From NCBI GenBank assembly GCA_017964055.1, contig JAGCSS010000014.1:1-7792 (forward strand): 7,792 nucleotides of DNA. Reading direction: 5' to 3'. The stretch is from Lachnospiraceae bacterium. GTDB lineage: Bacteria; Bacillota; Clostridia; Lachnospirales; Lachnospiraceae. Positions 1 through 5,571 of the stretch are shown piece by piece (the stretch's first letter is position 1; each line of letters opens with the position of its first letter). Below the pieces are notes generated by a model that searched no databases, was not told the DNA's origin, and was given only the letters and a program-made list of their open reading frames with translations. Made by a program: the position numbers and the translations under genes.

Positions 1-1172
1 CCGTTGCAGTTATCTCCGCTAAGAGGCGTGAGCGGGTTGTAGTCGAGTGTGATGACATCCGCGGAATATCCGGGGATCAGGCGGCCGAACGGTGTCTTGA
101 AGAAACGGCGGCCCATCTCGGCGTTGTTCTCGAAGAGCATCTGCGGAACCTCGCTCCATGCGACGGTGGGATCGCAGAGATTATGTTTATGGAGAACGTT
201 CGCGACCTTCATCGACTCGAACATGTCATTGGTATAGCCGTCGGTGCCGAGTCCGGTAAGTATTCCCTTGCTCATGATCTTAAGAGTGGGAGGGCAGCCT
301 ACGGCATTGCCCATGTTCGACTCGGGGTTATGTACCACCATCGTGTCGGTCTCTTTGATCAGGTCCATCTCGTGATCGTTGACATAGATGCAGTGGCCGA
401 GGATCGTGTGGGGACCGAGGATGTTGTGGTCCATCAGGCGGTCGACGATGCGTTTGCCGTATTTATGCAGGCAGTCGTGCAGGTCCTCGATGCCCTCGGC
501 TACATGGATGTGGTAACCCGCGTCGCCGGGAAGCGCCGAAGCGCATTTGTCAAGAGTCTTGTCCGAAAGCGTGAACTGCGCGTGCATGCCGAACATGCCG
601 GCGAGCATGTCGGAGTCGTCCTGCTCGCAGTAATTGATGAAATCAACATTTTCCTTAATGGCCTGGTTGCACTTTTCCTCGCCGTCGCGGTCGGAGGTCT
701 CGTAGCAGAGGCAGGAGCGGATGCCGTATTTTTTGGATTCCTCGGCGATCGCGAAGAGCGATCCGGGGATCTCGCCGAAGCTCGCGTGATGGTCGAATAT
801 GGTCGTGCAGCCGTTCTTTATGCAGTCGATATACGTGGCTGCGGCCGAATATCTGGTGCCCTCGAGGGTCAGATTGCGGTCGATGGTCCACCACATGCCG
901 TCAAGGATGTCAAGGAAGCCCTTCGGGTTGTAGCCCTTTATCGAAATACCGCGCGACATGGCGCTGTAGATGTGGTTGTGCGCATTGATCATACCGGGCA
1001 TGATCAGACCGCCCTTTGCGTCAATGAACTCTGCGGAAGGATACTTGGCCTTAAGGGCTGTATATTCGCCGACCTCAACAATGACTTTTCCGTCGCAGAC
1101 TACGGCACCGCACTCGATGAAAGGCTGGGCGCTGTCCCTGGTGATGACTCGTCCGTTACCGATTAATAGCAT
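1..1172 (-). CDS. ssnA: SsnA-type putative aminohydrolase (amidohydrolase superfamily), 3' end cut by window edge
   Basis: Metal-dependent hydrolase of the amidohydrolase superfamily, in the branch that deaminates or dechlorinates nitrogen heterocycles. The physiological substrate of SsnA is not established, and the family is tied by gene context to anaerobic purine/urate breakdown. About 390 residues are present; the C-terminus (roughly 50 residues, going by E. coli SsnA at about 440) lies beyond position 1. Reading the minus strand, the expected metal ligands and catalytic residues are in order: HxH at H65/H67 (NAHNHIYSAMSRG), H223 and E226 (HIHVAEG), H260 (LGHC) and D311 (GLGTDG). Other SsnA-like stretches are the WW pair at 94-95, GCTT-FDHHAS at 121-131, and NPxSNMGNAVG. 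The start ATG (plus-strand 1172-1170) follows AAAGGAGG with a short five-base spacer. The protein is probably cytoplasmic, as no signal peptide is seen. The gene is divergent from the PLP enzyme gene and has its own promoter. Assignment as SsnA rests on motif and sequence resemblance recalled from E. coli SsnA. Confidence 0.92.
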   Translation of the reverse strand, partial: MLLIGNGRVITRDSAQPFIECGAVVCDGKVIVEVGEYTALKAKYPSAEFIDAKGGLIMPGMINAHNHIYSAMSRGISIKGYNPKGFLDILDGMWWTIDRNLTLEGTRYSAAATYIDCIKNGCTTIFDHHASFGEIPGSLFAIAEESKKYGIRSCLCYETSDRDGEEKCNQAIKENVDFINYCEQDDSDMLAGMFGMHAQFTLSDKTLDKCASALPGDAGYHIHVAEGIEDLHDCLHKYGKRIVDRLMDHNILGPHTILGHCIYVNDHEMDLIKETDTMVVHNPESNMGNAVGCPPTLKIMSKGILTGLGTDGYTNDMFESMKVANVLHKHNLCDPTVAWSEVPQMLFENNAEMGRRFFKTPFGRLIPGYSADVITLDYNPLTPLSGDNCN

Positions 1173-1233
1173 AATGGCCTCCTTTGTAGAAAATGTATAA
1201 AAAATAGGTATAAAACCACGTCTCCTTTAATAA

Positions 1234-1262
1234 ATATTACCATCAGAAACGTCGATTTTCAA
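1234..1262 (-). promoter_or_regulatory. Predicted sigma-A promoter for ssnA
   Basis: On the minus strand, TTGAAA (plus 1257-1262) and TAATAT (plus 1234-1239) are separated by exactly 17 bases, with a TGG just before the -10 that gives an extended -10 (TGnTAATAT). This predicts a start of transcription near 1227 and a leader of about 55 bases before the ssnA ATG. Apart from the ribosome site at 1178-1182, the leader holds only AT-rich sequence. Confidence 0.75.
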
Positions 1263-1303
1263 GACATTTCAGGGCAAAATGAAAAATATTTTTGGAATGT
1301 CCT
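1261..1303. promoter_or_regulatory. Imperfect inverted repeat between the divergent promoters, possible operator
   Basis: AAGACATTTC (1261-1270) and GGAATGTCCT (1294-1303) are inverted copies matching at 8 of 10 positions, with a perfect GACATT/AATGTC core. The half-sites are 33 bases apart, about three helical turns. The left arm touches the ssnA -35 box. The position suits a regulator controlling both divergent genes, but no regulator gene is visible and the match is short. Confidence 0.3.
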
Positions 1304-1324
1304 AAAAATAATTGTGCAGAAGTA

Positions 1325-1361
1325 TTGCTTTTTTGACCATCTGTGCTATATTAAATATGGT
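1325..1361 (+). promoter_or_regulatory. Predicted promoter(s) for the 491-residue PLP enzyme gene
   Basis: Two overlapping solutions are visible. The first is TTGCTT (1325-1330), 16 bases, then TATATT (1347-1352) with an extended -10 TG at 1344-1345. The second is TTGACC (1333-1338), 17 bases, then TATGGT (1356-1361). They predict transcription starts near 1359 and 1368 respectively. The first has the better -10 and the second the better -35. Which one is used decides whether the short ORF at 1368 starts almost at the mRNA end. Confidence 0.6.
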
Positions 1362-1367
1362 GTGAAA

Positions 1368-1430
1368 ATGAATGTCGCTGACCCGTATCCGGGCGACTTA
1401 CGACAGAACGTGATGGAGGAATTCGCATGA
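1368..1430 (+). CDS. Possible 20-residue leader peptide overlapping the PLP enzyme start
   Basis: An ATG at 1368 opens a 20-codon frame (begins MNVADPYPGD, ends EEFA) that stops in a TGA overlapping the ATG of the next gene (ATGA, 1427-1430), a classic translational-coupling arrangement. It has no good ribosome site; the predicted transcript starts at or a few bases before its ATG, so translation would have to be nearly leaderless. Its frame contains a hairpin at 1374-1397 and the ribosome site of the next gene. The composition gives no sign of function such as an amino-acid run. Chance occurrence in a short leader is a real alternative. Confidence 0.25.
   Translation: MNVADPYPGDLRQNVMEEFA
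1374..1397 (+). other. Short hairpin in the leader of the PLP enzyme gene
   Basis: CCCG (1382-1385) pairs with CGGG (1390-1393) around a TATC loop, and the outer GTCG (1374-1377) pairs with CGAC (1394-1397), leaving a four-base bulge (CTGA). It lies about 17 bases before the GGAGGA ribosome site. There is no U-tract, so it is not an intrinsic terminator. Confidence 0.4.
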
Positions 1431-2902
1431 TTGATTTAACAAGAAACGAACAGGTGCTTCAAAAGAATATCGACCGCGCAAAGGAGAGGAACATCATCCT
1501 TCCCACCTTCGCGCAGATGAGGGATCCCGAGCAGATTCCCGGCAAGATCCGCGAGAAATTGAAGGATGTCGGACTCTGGGATATCAATCCCCTGAACCTT
1601 TTCAGGATCACATGGCACAATGAGCCCAAGGAAAAGGGCGGACAGTTCGGAAAGCCGAATTTCCTTGTACTTCCCAAGGAGCTTACAGGCGTGGATGCAA
1701 AGATCATCTGCATGGTCGGCAAATGGTTCCCGACCGGCTGCCATAAGGTAGGCGCGTCCATCGGATGTCTGCTCCCGAGACTTGTAACGGGCCAGTTCGA
1801 TTCCACATATCATAAGGCAGTATGGCCCTCGACCGGTAACTACTGCCGCGGCGGCGCATTCGATTCGAAGCTGCTTTCATGCTATTCGATCGCTATCCTT
1901 CCCGCAGAGATGAGCAAGGAGCGTTTTGACTGGCTTTCGACCGTTGCCAGCGAGACCATCGCCACTCCCGGCTGCGAGAGCAATGTTAAGGAGATCTTCG
2001 ATAAGACATGGGAGCTGCGCAACACCCGTGAGGATGTCATGATCTTCAACCAGTTCGAGGAGATGGGCAATCACCTCTGGCATTTCAATATTACCGGCCC
2101 CGCCATCGAGGAAGCTTATAATCTTATTAAGACCGATAAGTCGAACTTCGCGGGCGCCTGCTTCACTTCGGGTTCCGCAGGCACCACAGCCGCAGGCGAC
2201 TACTTAAAGACCGTATTCCCGAACGCAAAGTGCGCTACGGGTGAGGCGCTCCAGTGCCCGACACTGCTGAACAACGGCTTCGGCGGACACCGCATAGAGG
2301 GTATCGGCGACAAGCACGTACCGTGGATCCACAATGTCAAGAACTGTGATATGGTCATCGATATCGACGACGAGGACAGCCAGCAGCTTATCCGCTTCTT
2401 CAACGAGAAGGCTGCCCGCGACTATCTGATCAAGCAGCGCCATGTAGATCCCGCTCTGGTTGAGAAGCTCGATTACCTCGGCATCTCCGGTATCGCGAAC
2501 ATCCTTTGCTGCATCAAGTTCGCGAAGTACTACGAGCTCACCGAGAACGACGTTGTAGCGACCGTTCTTACCGACTCTGCGGAGATGTACGCATCCCGTA
2601 TCAAGGAGCTGCAGGATGCAGACGGCGAGTACAGCGAGGCAGTTGCTGAGTGCCGCTTCAAGCAGCACATCCTCGGCATGAAGACCGACTTCATGAAGGA
2701 ACTTACCTACATCGACCGCAAGACCATCCACAACCTCAAGTACTACACATGGGTAGAGCAGCAGGGCAAGAAGACCGAAGAACTCAACGCTCTCTGGTAC
2801 GATCCCGAGCATACATGGAAGGCTGTTGAGAACCAGGCCGGCGAGATCGATGCGCTGATAAATGAATTTAACGACAGGACAGGACTGCTGAAGTCTTTGT
2901 AA
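1427..2902 (+). CDS. Uncharacterised fold-type-II pyridoxal-phosphate-dependent enzyme
   Basis: A 491-residue cytoplasmic protein of the tryptophan-synthase-beta/cysteine-synthase (fold type II) PLP group. Visible signatures are: a probable Schiff-base lysine K107 in PTGCHKVGAS, which recalls the HK of TrpB; a substrate loop PSTGNYCRGG at 134-143 (STGN 135-138); a glycine-rich phosphate loop SGSAGTT at 248-254; HRIEGIGDKHVPWI at 288-301, which resembles the HKIQGIGxxxxP stretch of cysteine synthases; and TDSAEMY at 382-388 near the place of the pyridine-nitrogen ligand. The C-terminal ~100 residues (from about 390) are charged, helical-looking and extend beyond a minimal fold-II core. It is longer than cysteine synthase or YgeX (both about 300-400 residues) and does not look like YgeX. 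The start is fixed by GGAGGA (1415-1420). Elimination or replacement at the beta carbon of an amino acid is expected from the fold; the substrate is unknown. It is likely co-transcribed with the threonine synthase-like gene. Confidence 0.85.
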   Translation: MIDLTRNEQVLQKNIDRAKERNIILPTFAQMRDPEQIPGKIREKLKDVGLWDINPLNLFRITWHNEPKEKGGQFGKPNFLVLPKELTGVDAKIICMVGKWFPTGCHKVGASIGCLLPRLVTGQFDSTYHKAVWPSTGNYCRGGAFDSKLLSCYSIAILPAEMSKERFDWLSTVASETIATPGCESNVKEIFDKTWELRNTREDVMIFNQFEEMGNHLWHFNITGPAIEEAYNLIKTDKSNFAGACFTSGSAGTTAAGDYLKTVFPNAKCATGEALQCPTLLNNGFGGHRIEGIGDKHVPWIHNVKNCDMVIDIDDEDSQQLIRFFNEKAARDYLIKQRHVDPALVEKLDYLGISGIANILCCIKFAKYYELTENDVVATVLTDSAEMYASRIKELQDADGEYSEAVAECRFKQHILGMKTDFMKELTYIDRKTIHNLKYYTWVEQQGKKTEELNALWYDPEHTWKAVENQAGEIDALINEFNDRTGLLKSL

Positions 2903-2912
2903 TGGGGTTTGC

Positions 2913-2938
2913 GGAGCGCAGCAGAGATGCTGCGCTCC
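2913..2938 (+). other. Perfect 11-bp intercistronic hairpin, possibly a leaky terminator or mRNA stabiliser
   Basis: GGAGCGCAGCA (2913-2923) is the exact reverse complement of TGCTGCGCTCC (2928-2938), with a GAGA (GNRA) tetraloop. The following bases, TGTGCTTATTTT (2939-2950), are only partly T, so termination would be incomplete at best. The hairpin sits 10 bases after the PLP enzyme stop and 12 bases before the AAGGAG ribosome site (2951-2956) of the next gene. It could protect the upstream message or set the ratio of the two products. Confidence 0.7.
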
Positions 2939-2964
2939 TGTGCTTATTTTAAGGAGATTGACAA

Positions 2965-4212
2965 ATGAGTTTTGCAAGATCTGCGGTATGCGTAAAATGC
3001 GGTGCGGAGTTCGAAGCGACACCGACCGTGACCACCTGCAAAAAGTGCGGCGGCATACTGGACATCAAATACGATTACGAGGGCATCAAAAAGGCTCTTA
3101 CACCTGCCAAGCTGAAGGACCGCAGGGAACAGACCATGTGGAGATACATGGAGTTCCTGCCCGTCGATCCCGATGTTGTGGGCAGGATCAATAAGCTGAA
3201 GGTCGGCTGCTCGCCTCTGTATAAGGTCGACAGGCTGGCGGAAAAGCTCGGACTCGGTTCGCTCTGGGTAAAGGACGACGGCATCAATCCGACGGCATCT
3301 CTTAAGGACCGTGCGTCGGCCATGGCAGTCGTTAAGGCTACCGAGGCGGGTATGACCACGATCGCCTGCTCATCCACGGGCAATGCGGCATCGTCGCTGG
3401 CCGGCAACGCGGCGGCGGCAGGCTACAAGACCTATATCTTCGTTCCCGAGCGCGCGCCAAAGGGGAAGGTGAGCCAGCTCATGATATTCGGAGCAAACGT
3501 TATCAGCGTCGAGGGCAACTACGAGGAGACCTTTAAGCTGTCCGCCGAAGCTATCGACCGTTTCGGCTGGTACAACCGCAACGCAGCGATCAACCCTTAC
3601 CTGATGGAAGGAAAGAAAACGGTCGGCCTCGAGATCGCGGAACAGCTGGACTTCAAGATGCCGGATTACATCGCCATCTCGGTCGGCGACGGCTGCACGA
3701 TAGGCGGACTCTGGAAGGGACTTAAGGACCTTCACGCGGCCGGGTTTATCGACAGACTGCCCCGCATCATCAGCGTTCAGTCGACAGGCTGCTATCCGAT
3801 CAACCGTGCCGTCATGGAAAATAAGCCCTGGGAGCCGATGGAGGAGAATACGATCGCGGACAGCATCGCGGTAGGCGTTCCGAGGAATCCCGACAAGGCG
3901 ATGAACGCGATCCGTGAATCGAACGGCATCTGCGTTAATGTCACCGATGAGGAGATCCTGGCGGCCATGAAGCTGCTCGGAGGATACGGCATCTTCGGTG
4001 AGCCTGCCGGTGTCACCGGAACCGCGGGACTTAAAAAGGCCTGCGAGGAAGGCCTGATCCCGAAGGGAGCGAGCGTAGTCAGCGTCGTTACCGGCAACGG
4101 ACTTAAGGACACGGCCAATGCCATCAAGGCCGCCGGAGAACCGATGAAGCTCAGACCGGAACTGCCGCTGCTTATCGAAGCCTTTAAAAAGGCCGGAAAA
4201 CCGCTTGAATAA
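2965..4212 (+). CDS. Threonine synthase-family PLP enzyme with N-terminal zinc ribbon
   Basis: A 415-residue protein of the threonine synthase (thrC) family. In that family the reaction is O-phospho-L-homoserine to L-threonine plus phosphate, in the cytoplasm. The N-terminus has a four-cysteine zinc ribbon (C9, C12, C25, C28). The PLP domain follows: KDDGINPTASLKDR with Schiff-base K114, SSTGNAASS (136-144) for the cofactor ring, INPYLMEGKKT (209-219) typical of threonine synthases, a phosphate loop VGDGCTIGG (240-248), and a C-terminal VTGNGLKD. Differences from the Bacillus-type enzyme are SLKDRA instead of SFKDRG and GDGC instead of GNAG in the phosphate loop. These may mark a subfamily or a changed substrate. 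Related enzymes such as archaeal cysteate synthase use O-phosphoserine, which is notable beside serC and serA. The start follows AAGGAG at 2951-2956. Probably the second gene of the unit starting at 1427. No intrinsic terminator is seen after it. Confidence 0.85.
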   Translation: MSFARSAVCVKCGAEFEATPTVTTCKKCGGILDIKYDYEGIKKALTPAKLKDRREQTMWRYMEFLPVDPDVVGRINKLKVGCSPLYKVDRLAEKLGLGSLWVKDDGINPTASLKDRASAMAVVKATEAGMTTIACSSTGNAASSLAGNAAAAGYKTYIFVPERAPKGKVSQLMIFGANVISVEGNYEETFKLSAEAIDRFGWYNRNAAINPYLMEGKKTVGLEIAEQLDFKMPDYIAISVGDGCTIGGLWKGLKDLHAAGFIDRLPRIISVQSTGCYPINRAVMENKPWEPMEENTIADSIAVGVPRNPDKAMNAIRESNGICVNVTDEEILAAMKLLGGYGIFGEPAGVTGTAGLKKACEEGLIPKGASVVSVVTGNGLKDTANAIKAAGEPMKLRPELPLLIEAFKKAGKPLE

Positions 4213-4266
4213 AGACTTTTGCGCAATTCGATAATACATGGTCGGATTATTGCACTAAAGTGATAA

Positions 4267-4279
4267 AGTAATAATTACT
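4267..4279. promoter_or_regulatory. Perfect short palindrome upstream of the serC promoter
   Basis: AGTAAT-A-ATTACT is a perfect 13-base inverted repeat lying 45 bases before the predicted serC -35 box. It could be an operator half of an activator or repressor site, but the region is AT-rich and such palindromes arise by chance. Confidence 0.2.
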
Positions 4280-4324
4280 AAACATATCGATTCCTAAACG
4301 TGAATAATTATTAAATTTGTGGAA

Positions 4325-4353
4325 TTGAATCGTCTGTAAATTTGTTTTACAAT
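4325..4353 (+). promoter_or_regulatory. Predicted sigma-A promoter for serC-serA
   Basis: TTGAAT (4325-4330) and TACAAT (4348-4353) are separated by exactly 17 bases, with transcription predicted to begin near 4360. This makes serC-serA a unit that can be transcribed separately from the upstream threonine synthase-like gene, leaving a leader of about 105 bases. Confidence 0.7.
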
Positions 4354-4358
4354 GATGG

Positions 4359-4441
4359 TGTTCGTTGAAAAAAGGAAGACGCCGGCGATATTTATATAAT
4401 ATTCCGGCGATAAGGAAAGTAAGGGCAACAAAAAACGAATA
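4359..4441 (+). ncRNA. Structured 5' leader of serC, candidate cis-regulatory RNA
   Basis: Two nested stems fill the predicted leader. The outer stem pairs TGTTCGTT (4359-4366) with AACGAATA (4434-4441), 8 bp with one G-U, and begins almost exactly at the predicted transcription start. The inner hairpin pairs CGCCGG (4380-4385) with CCGGCG (4404-4409), then ATATT (4388-4392) with AATAT (4398-4402) around a TATAT loop. The nine-base word CCGGCGATA also occurs twice in direct orientation (4382-4390 and 4404-4412), so a register-shifted fold is possible. The outer stem ends about ten bases before the GGAGGAG ribosome site (4451-4457). No T-box core or other riboswitch class I know is recognisable. 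Confidence 0.4.
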
Positions 4442-4464
4442 AATATTTCAGGAGGAGTTATATT

Positions 4465-5547
4465 ATGGCAAGAGTTTACAATTTTTCGGCAGGTCCCGCG
4501 ACAATGCCTCTTCCCGTGCTGGAGGAGATCCAGGCGGAGCTGCTTGACTACAAGGGAAGCGGAATGAGTGTTATGGAGATGTCCCACCGTTCCAAGGTTT
4601 ACCAGCAGATCATCGATGAGGCTGAGGCCGACATCCGCGAGCTGATGAACATTCCCGACAACTACAAGGTTCTCTTTGTTCAGGGCGGCGCAACCTTAGA
4701 GTTTGCCATGATCCCCATGAACCTCAAGAAGAACGGCGTATTCGATTACATCGTTACCGGCGCATGGTCCAAGAAGGCTGCAAACGAGGCGAAGAAGTAC
4801 GGCAAGGTTAACATCATCGCTACGAGCGAGGATAAGAACTACAGCTACATCCCGGACTGCTCCGACCTTCCCGTTGACGATGACGCCGACTATGTATACA
4901 TCTGCGAGAACGAGACCATTCACGGAACCACCTATCAGCAGCTGCCCAACACAAAGGGCAAGATCCTGGTTTCCGACCAGAGCTCGATGTTCCTCAGCAA
5001 GCCCTGCAATGTCAGCGATTACGGCATTATCTACGGCGGCGTTCAGAAGAATATCGGACCTGCGGGCCTTGCTATCGTTATCATCCGCGAGGATCTGATC
5101 CGCGAGGATGTTGATCCGAAGATCCCTACCTACTGCCGTTTCGACACCTATTCGAAGAACGGCTCCATGTACAATACCCCCAACTGCTGGGCTATCTACG
5201 TATGCGGCAAGGTATTCAAGTACTTAAAGAGCATCGGCGGACTTTCCGCAATGGCTAAGATCAACGAAGAGAAGGCCAAGATCATCTATGACTTCCTCGA
5301 TCAGAGCAAGATGTTCAACGGTACCGTTGAGAAGCAGTGCCGTTCACTCATGAACGTTCCTTTCGTTACCGAGAGCGCAGAGAAGGATGCCGAGGTCGTT
5401 GCGGCCACAAAGGCGGCAGGCTTTGATAACCTCAAGGGCCACAAGAGTGTAGGCGGCCTGCGTGCTTCTATCTACAACGCTATGCCCAAGGAGGGCGTTC
5501 AGGCTCTCGTTGATTTCCTGAAGGATTACGAAGCGAAGAATTCATAA
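4465..5547 (+). CDS. serC: Phosphoserine aminotransferase
   Basis: Fold-type-I PLP aminotransferase that converts 3-phosphohydroxypyruvate and glutamate to O-phospho-L-serine and 2-oxoglutarate, the second step of serine synthesis. At 360 residues it is the normal family length. Signatures are the N-terminal NFSAGPATMP (6-15), MEMSHRS (38-44) for substrate phosphate, FVQGGATLEF (71-80) in the cofactor pocket, the aspartate of SDQSSM (D171), the Schiff-base lysine K195 in GGVQKNIGPAG (191-201), and HKSVGGLRASIYNAM near the C-terminus with the conserved arginine. ATG follows GGAGGAG with a seven-base spacer. serA begins 24 bases after the stop with its own ribosome site, giving a serC-serA operon. 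The enzyme can also aminate related substrates in some bacteria (for example in pyridoxine synthesis), but nothing here points that way. Confidence 0.97.
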   Translation: MARVYNFSAGPATMPLPVLEEIQAELLDYKGSGMSVMEMSHRSKVYQQIIDEAEADIRELMNIPDNYKVLFVQGGATLEFAMIPMNLKKNGVFDYIVTGAWSKKAANEAKKYGKVNIIATSEDKNYSYIPDCSDLPVDDDADYVYICENETIHGTTYQQLPNTKGKILVSDQSSMFLSKPCNVSDYGIIYGGVQKNIGPAGLAIVIIREDLIREDVDPKIPTYCRFDTYSKNGSMYNTPNCWAIYVCGKVFKYLKSIGGLSAMAKINEEKAKIIYDFLDQSKMFNGTVEKQCRSLMNVPFVTESAEKDAEVVAATKAAGFDNLKGHKSVGGLRASIYNAMPKEGVQALVDFLKDYEAKNS

Positions 5548-5571
5548 TTATTAATATTTGGGAGGGGAATA

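Noticed and set aside
183..1166. Long plus-strand open frame (327 codons) opposite ssnA
   Set aside because: It lies entirely antisense to ssnA, whose catalytic motifs are intact. Its translation shows no family motifs and is rich in V, A, G and D, as expected of a codon-phase shadow in GC-rich DNA. It has no ribosome site.
1205..1227. Second ribosome-like site (AAAGGAG) and GTG in the ssnA leader, suggesting a small upstream ORF
   Set aside because: The spacing from AAAGGAG to the GTG is only two bases and the resulting 18-codon frame has no distinctive content.
2204..3022. Minus-strand frame of 272 codons across the end of the PLP enzyme gene
   Set aside because: Antisense shadow of the 491-residue gene, crossing the intercistronic hairpin, with no ribosome site or recognisable domain.
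3370..4239. Minus-strand frame of 289 codons opposite the threonine synthase-like gene
   Set aside because: Antisense shadow; composition mirrors the sense codons and no motif is visible.
4223..4253. Possible terminator after the threonine synthase-like gene
   Set aside because: ATAAT/ATTAT with an outer GCA/TGC can pair around a ten-base loop, but the stem is weak, bulged and has no T-tract.
4303..4312. AATAATTATT palindrome upstream of serC as an operator
   Set aside because: Ten bases of pure A/T in an AT-rich gap are expected by chance.
4213..4464. T-box leader before serC
   Set aside because: No conserved T-box bulge sequence (AGGGTGG-NACC type) and no terminator/antiterminator pair with a T-run are present, and the leader is too short.
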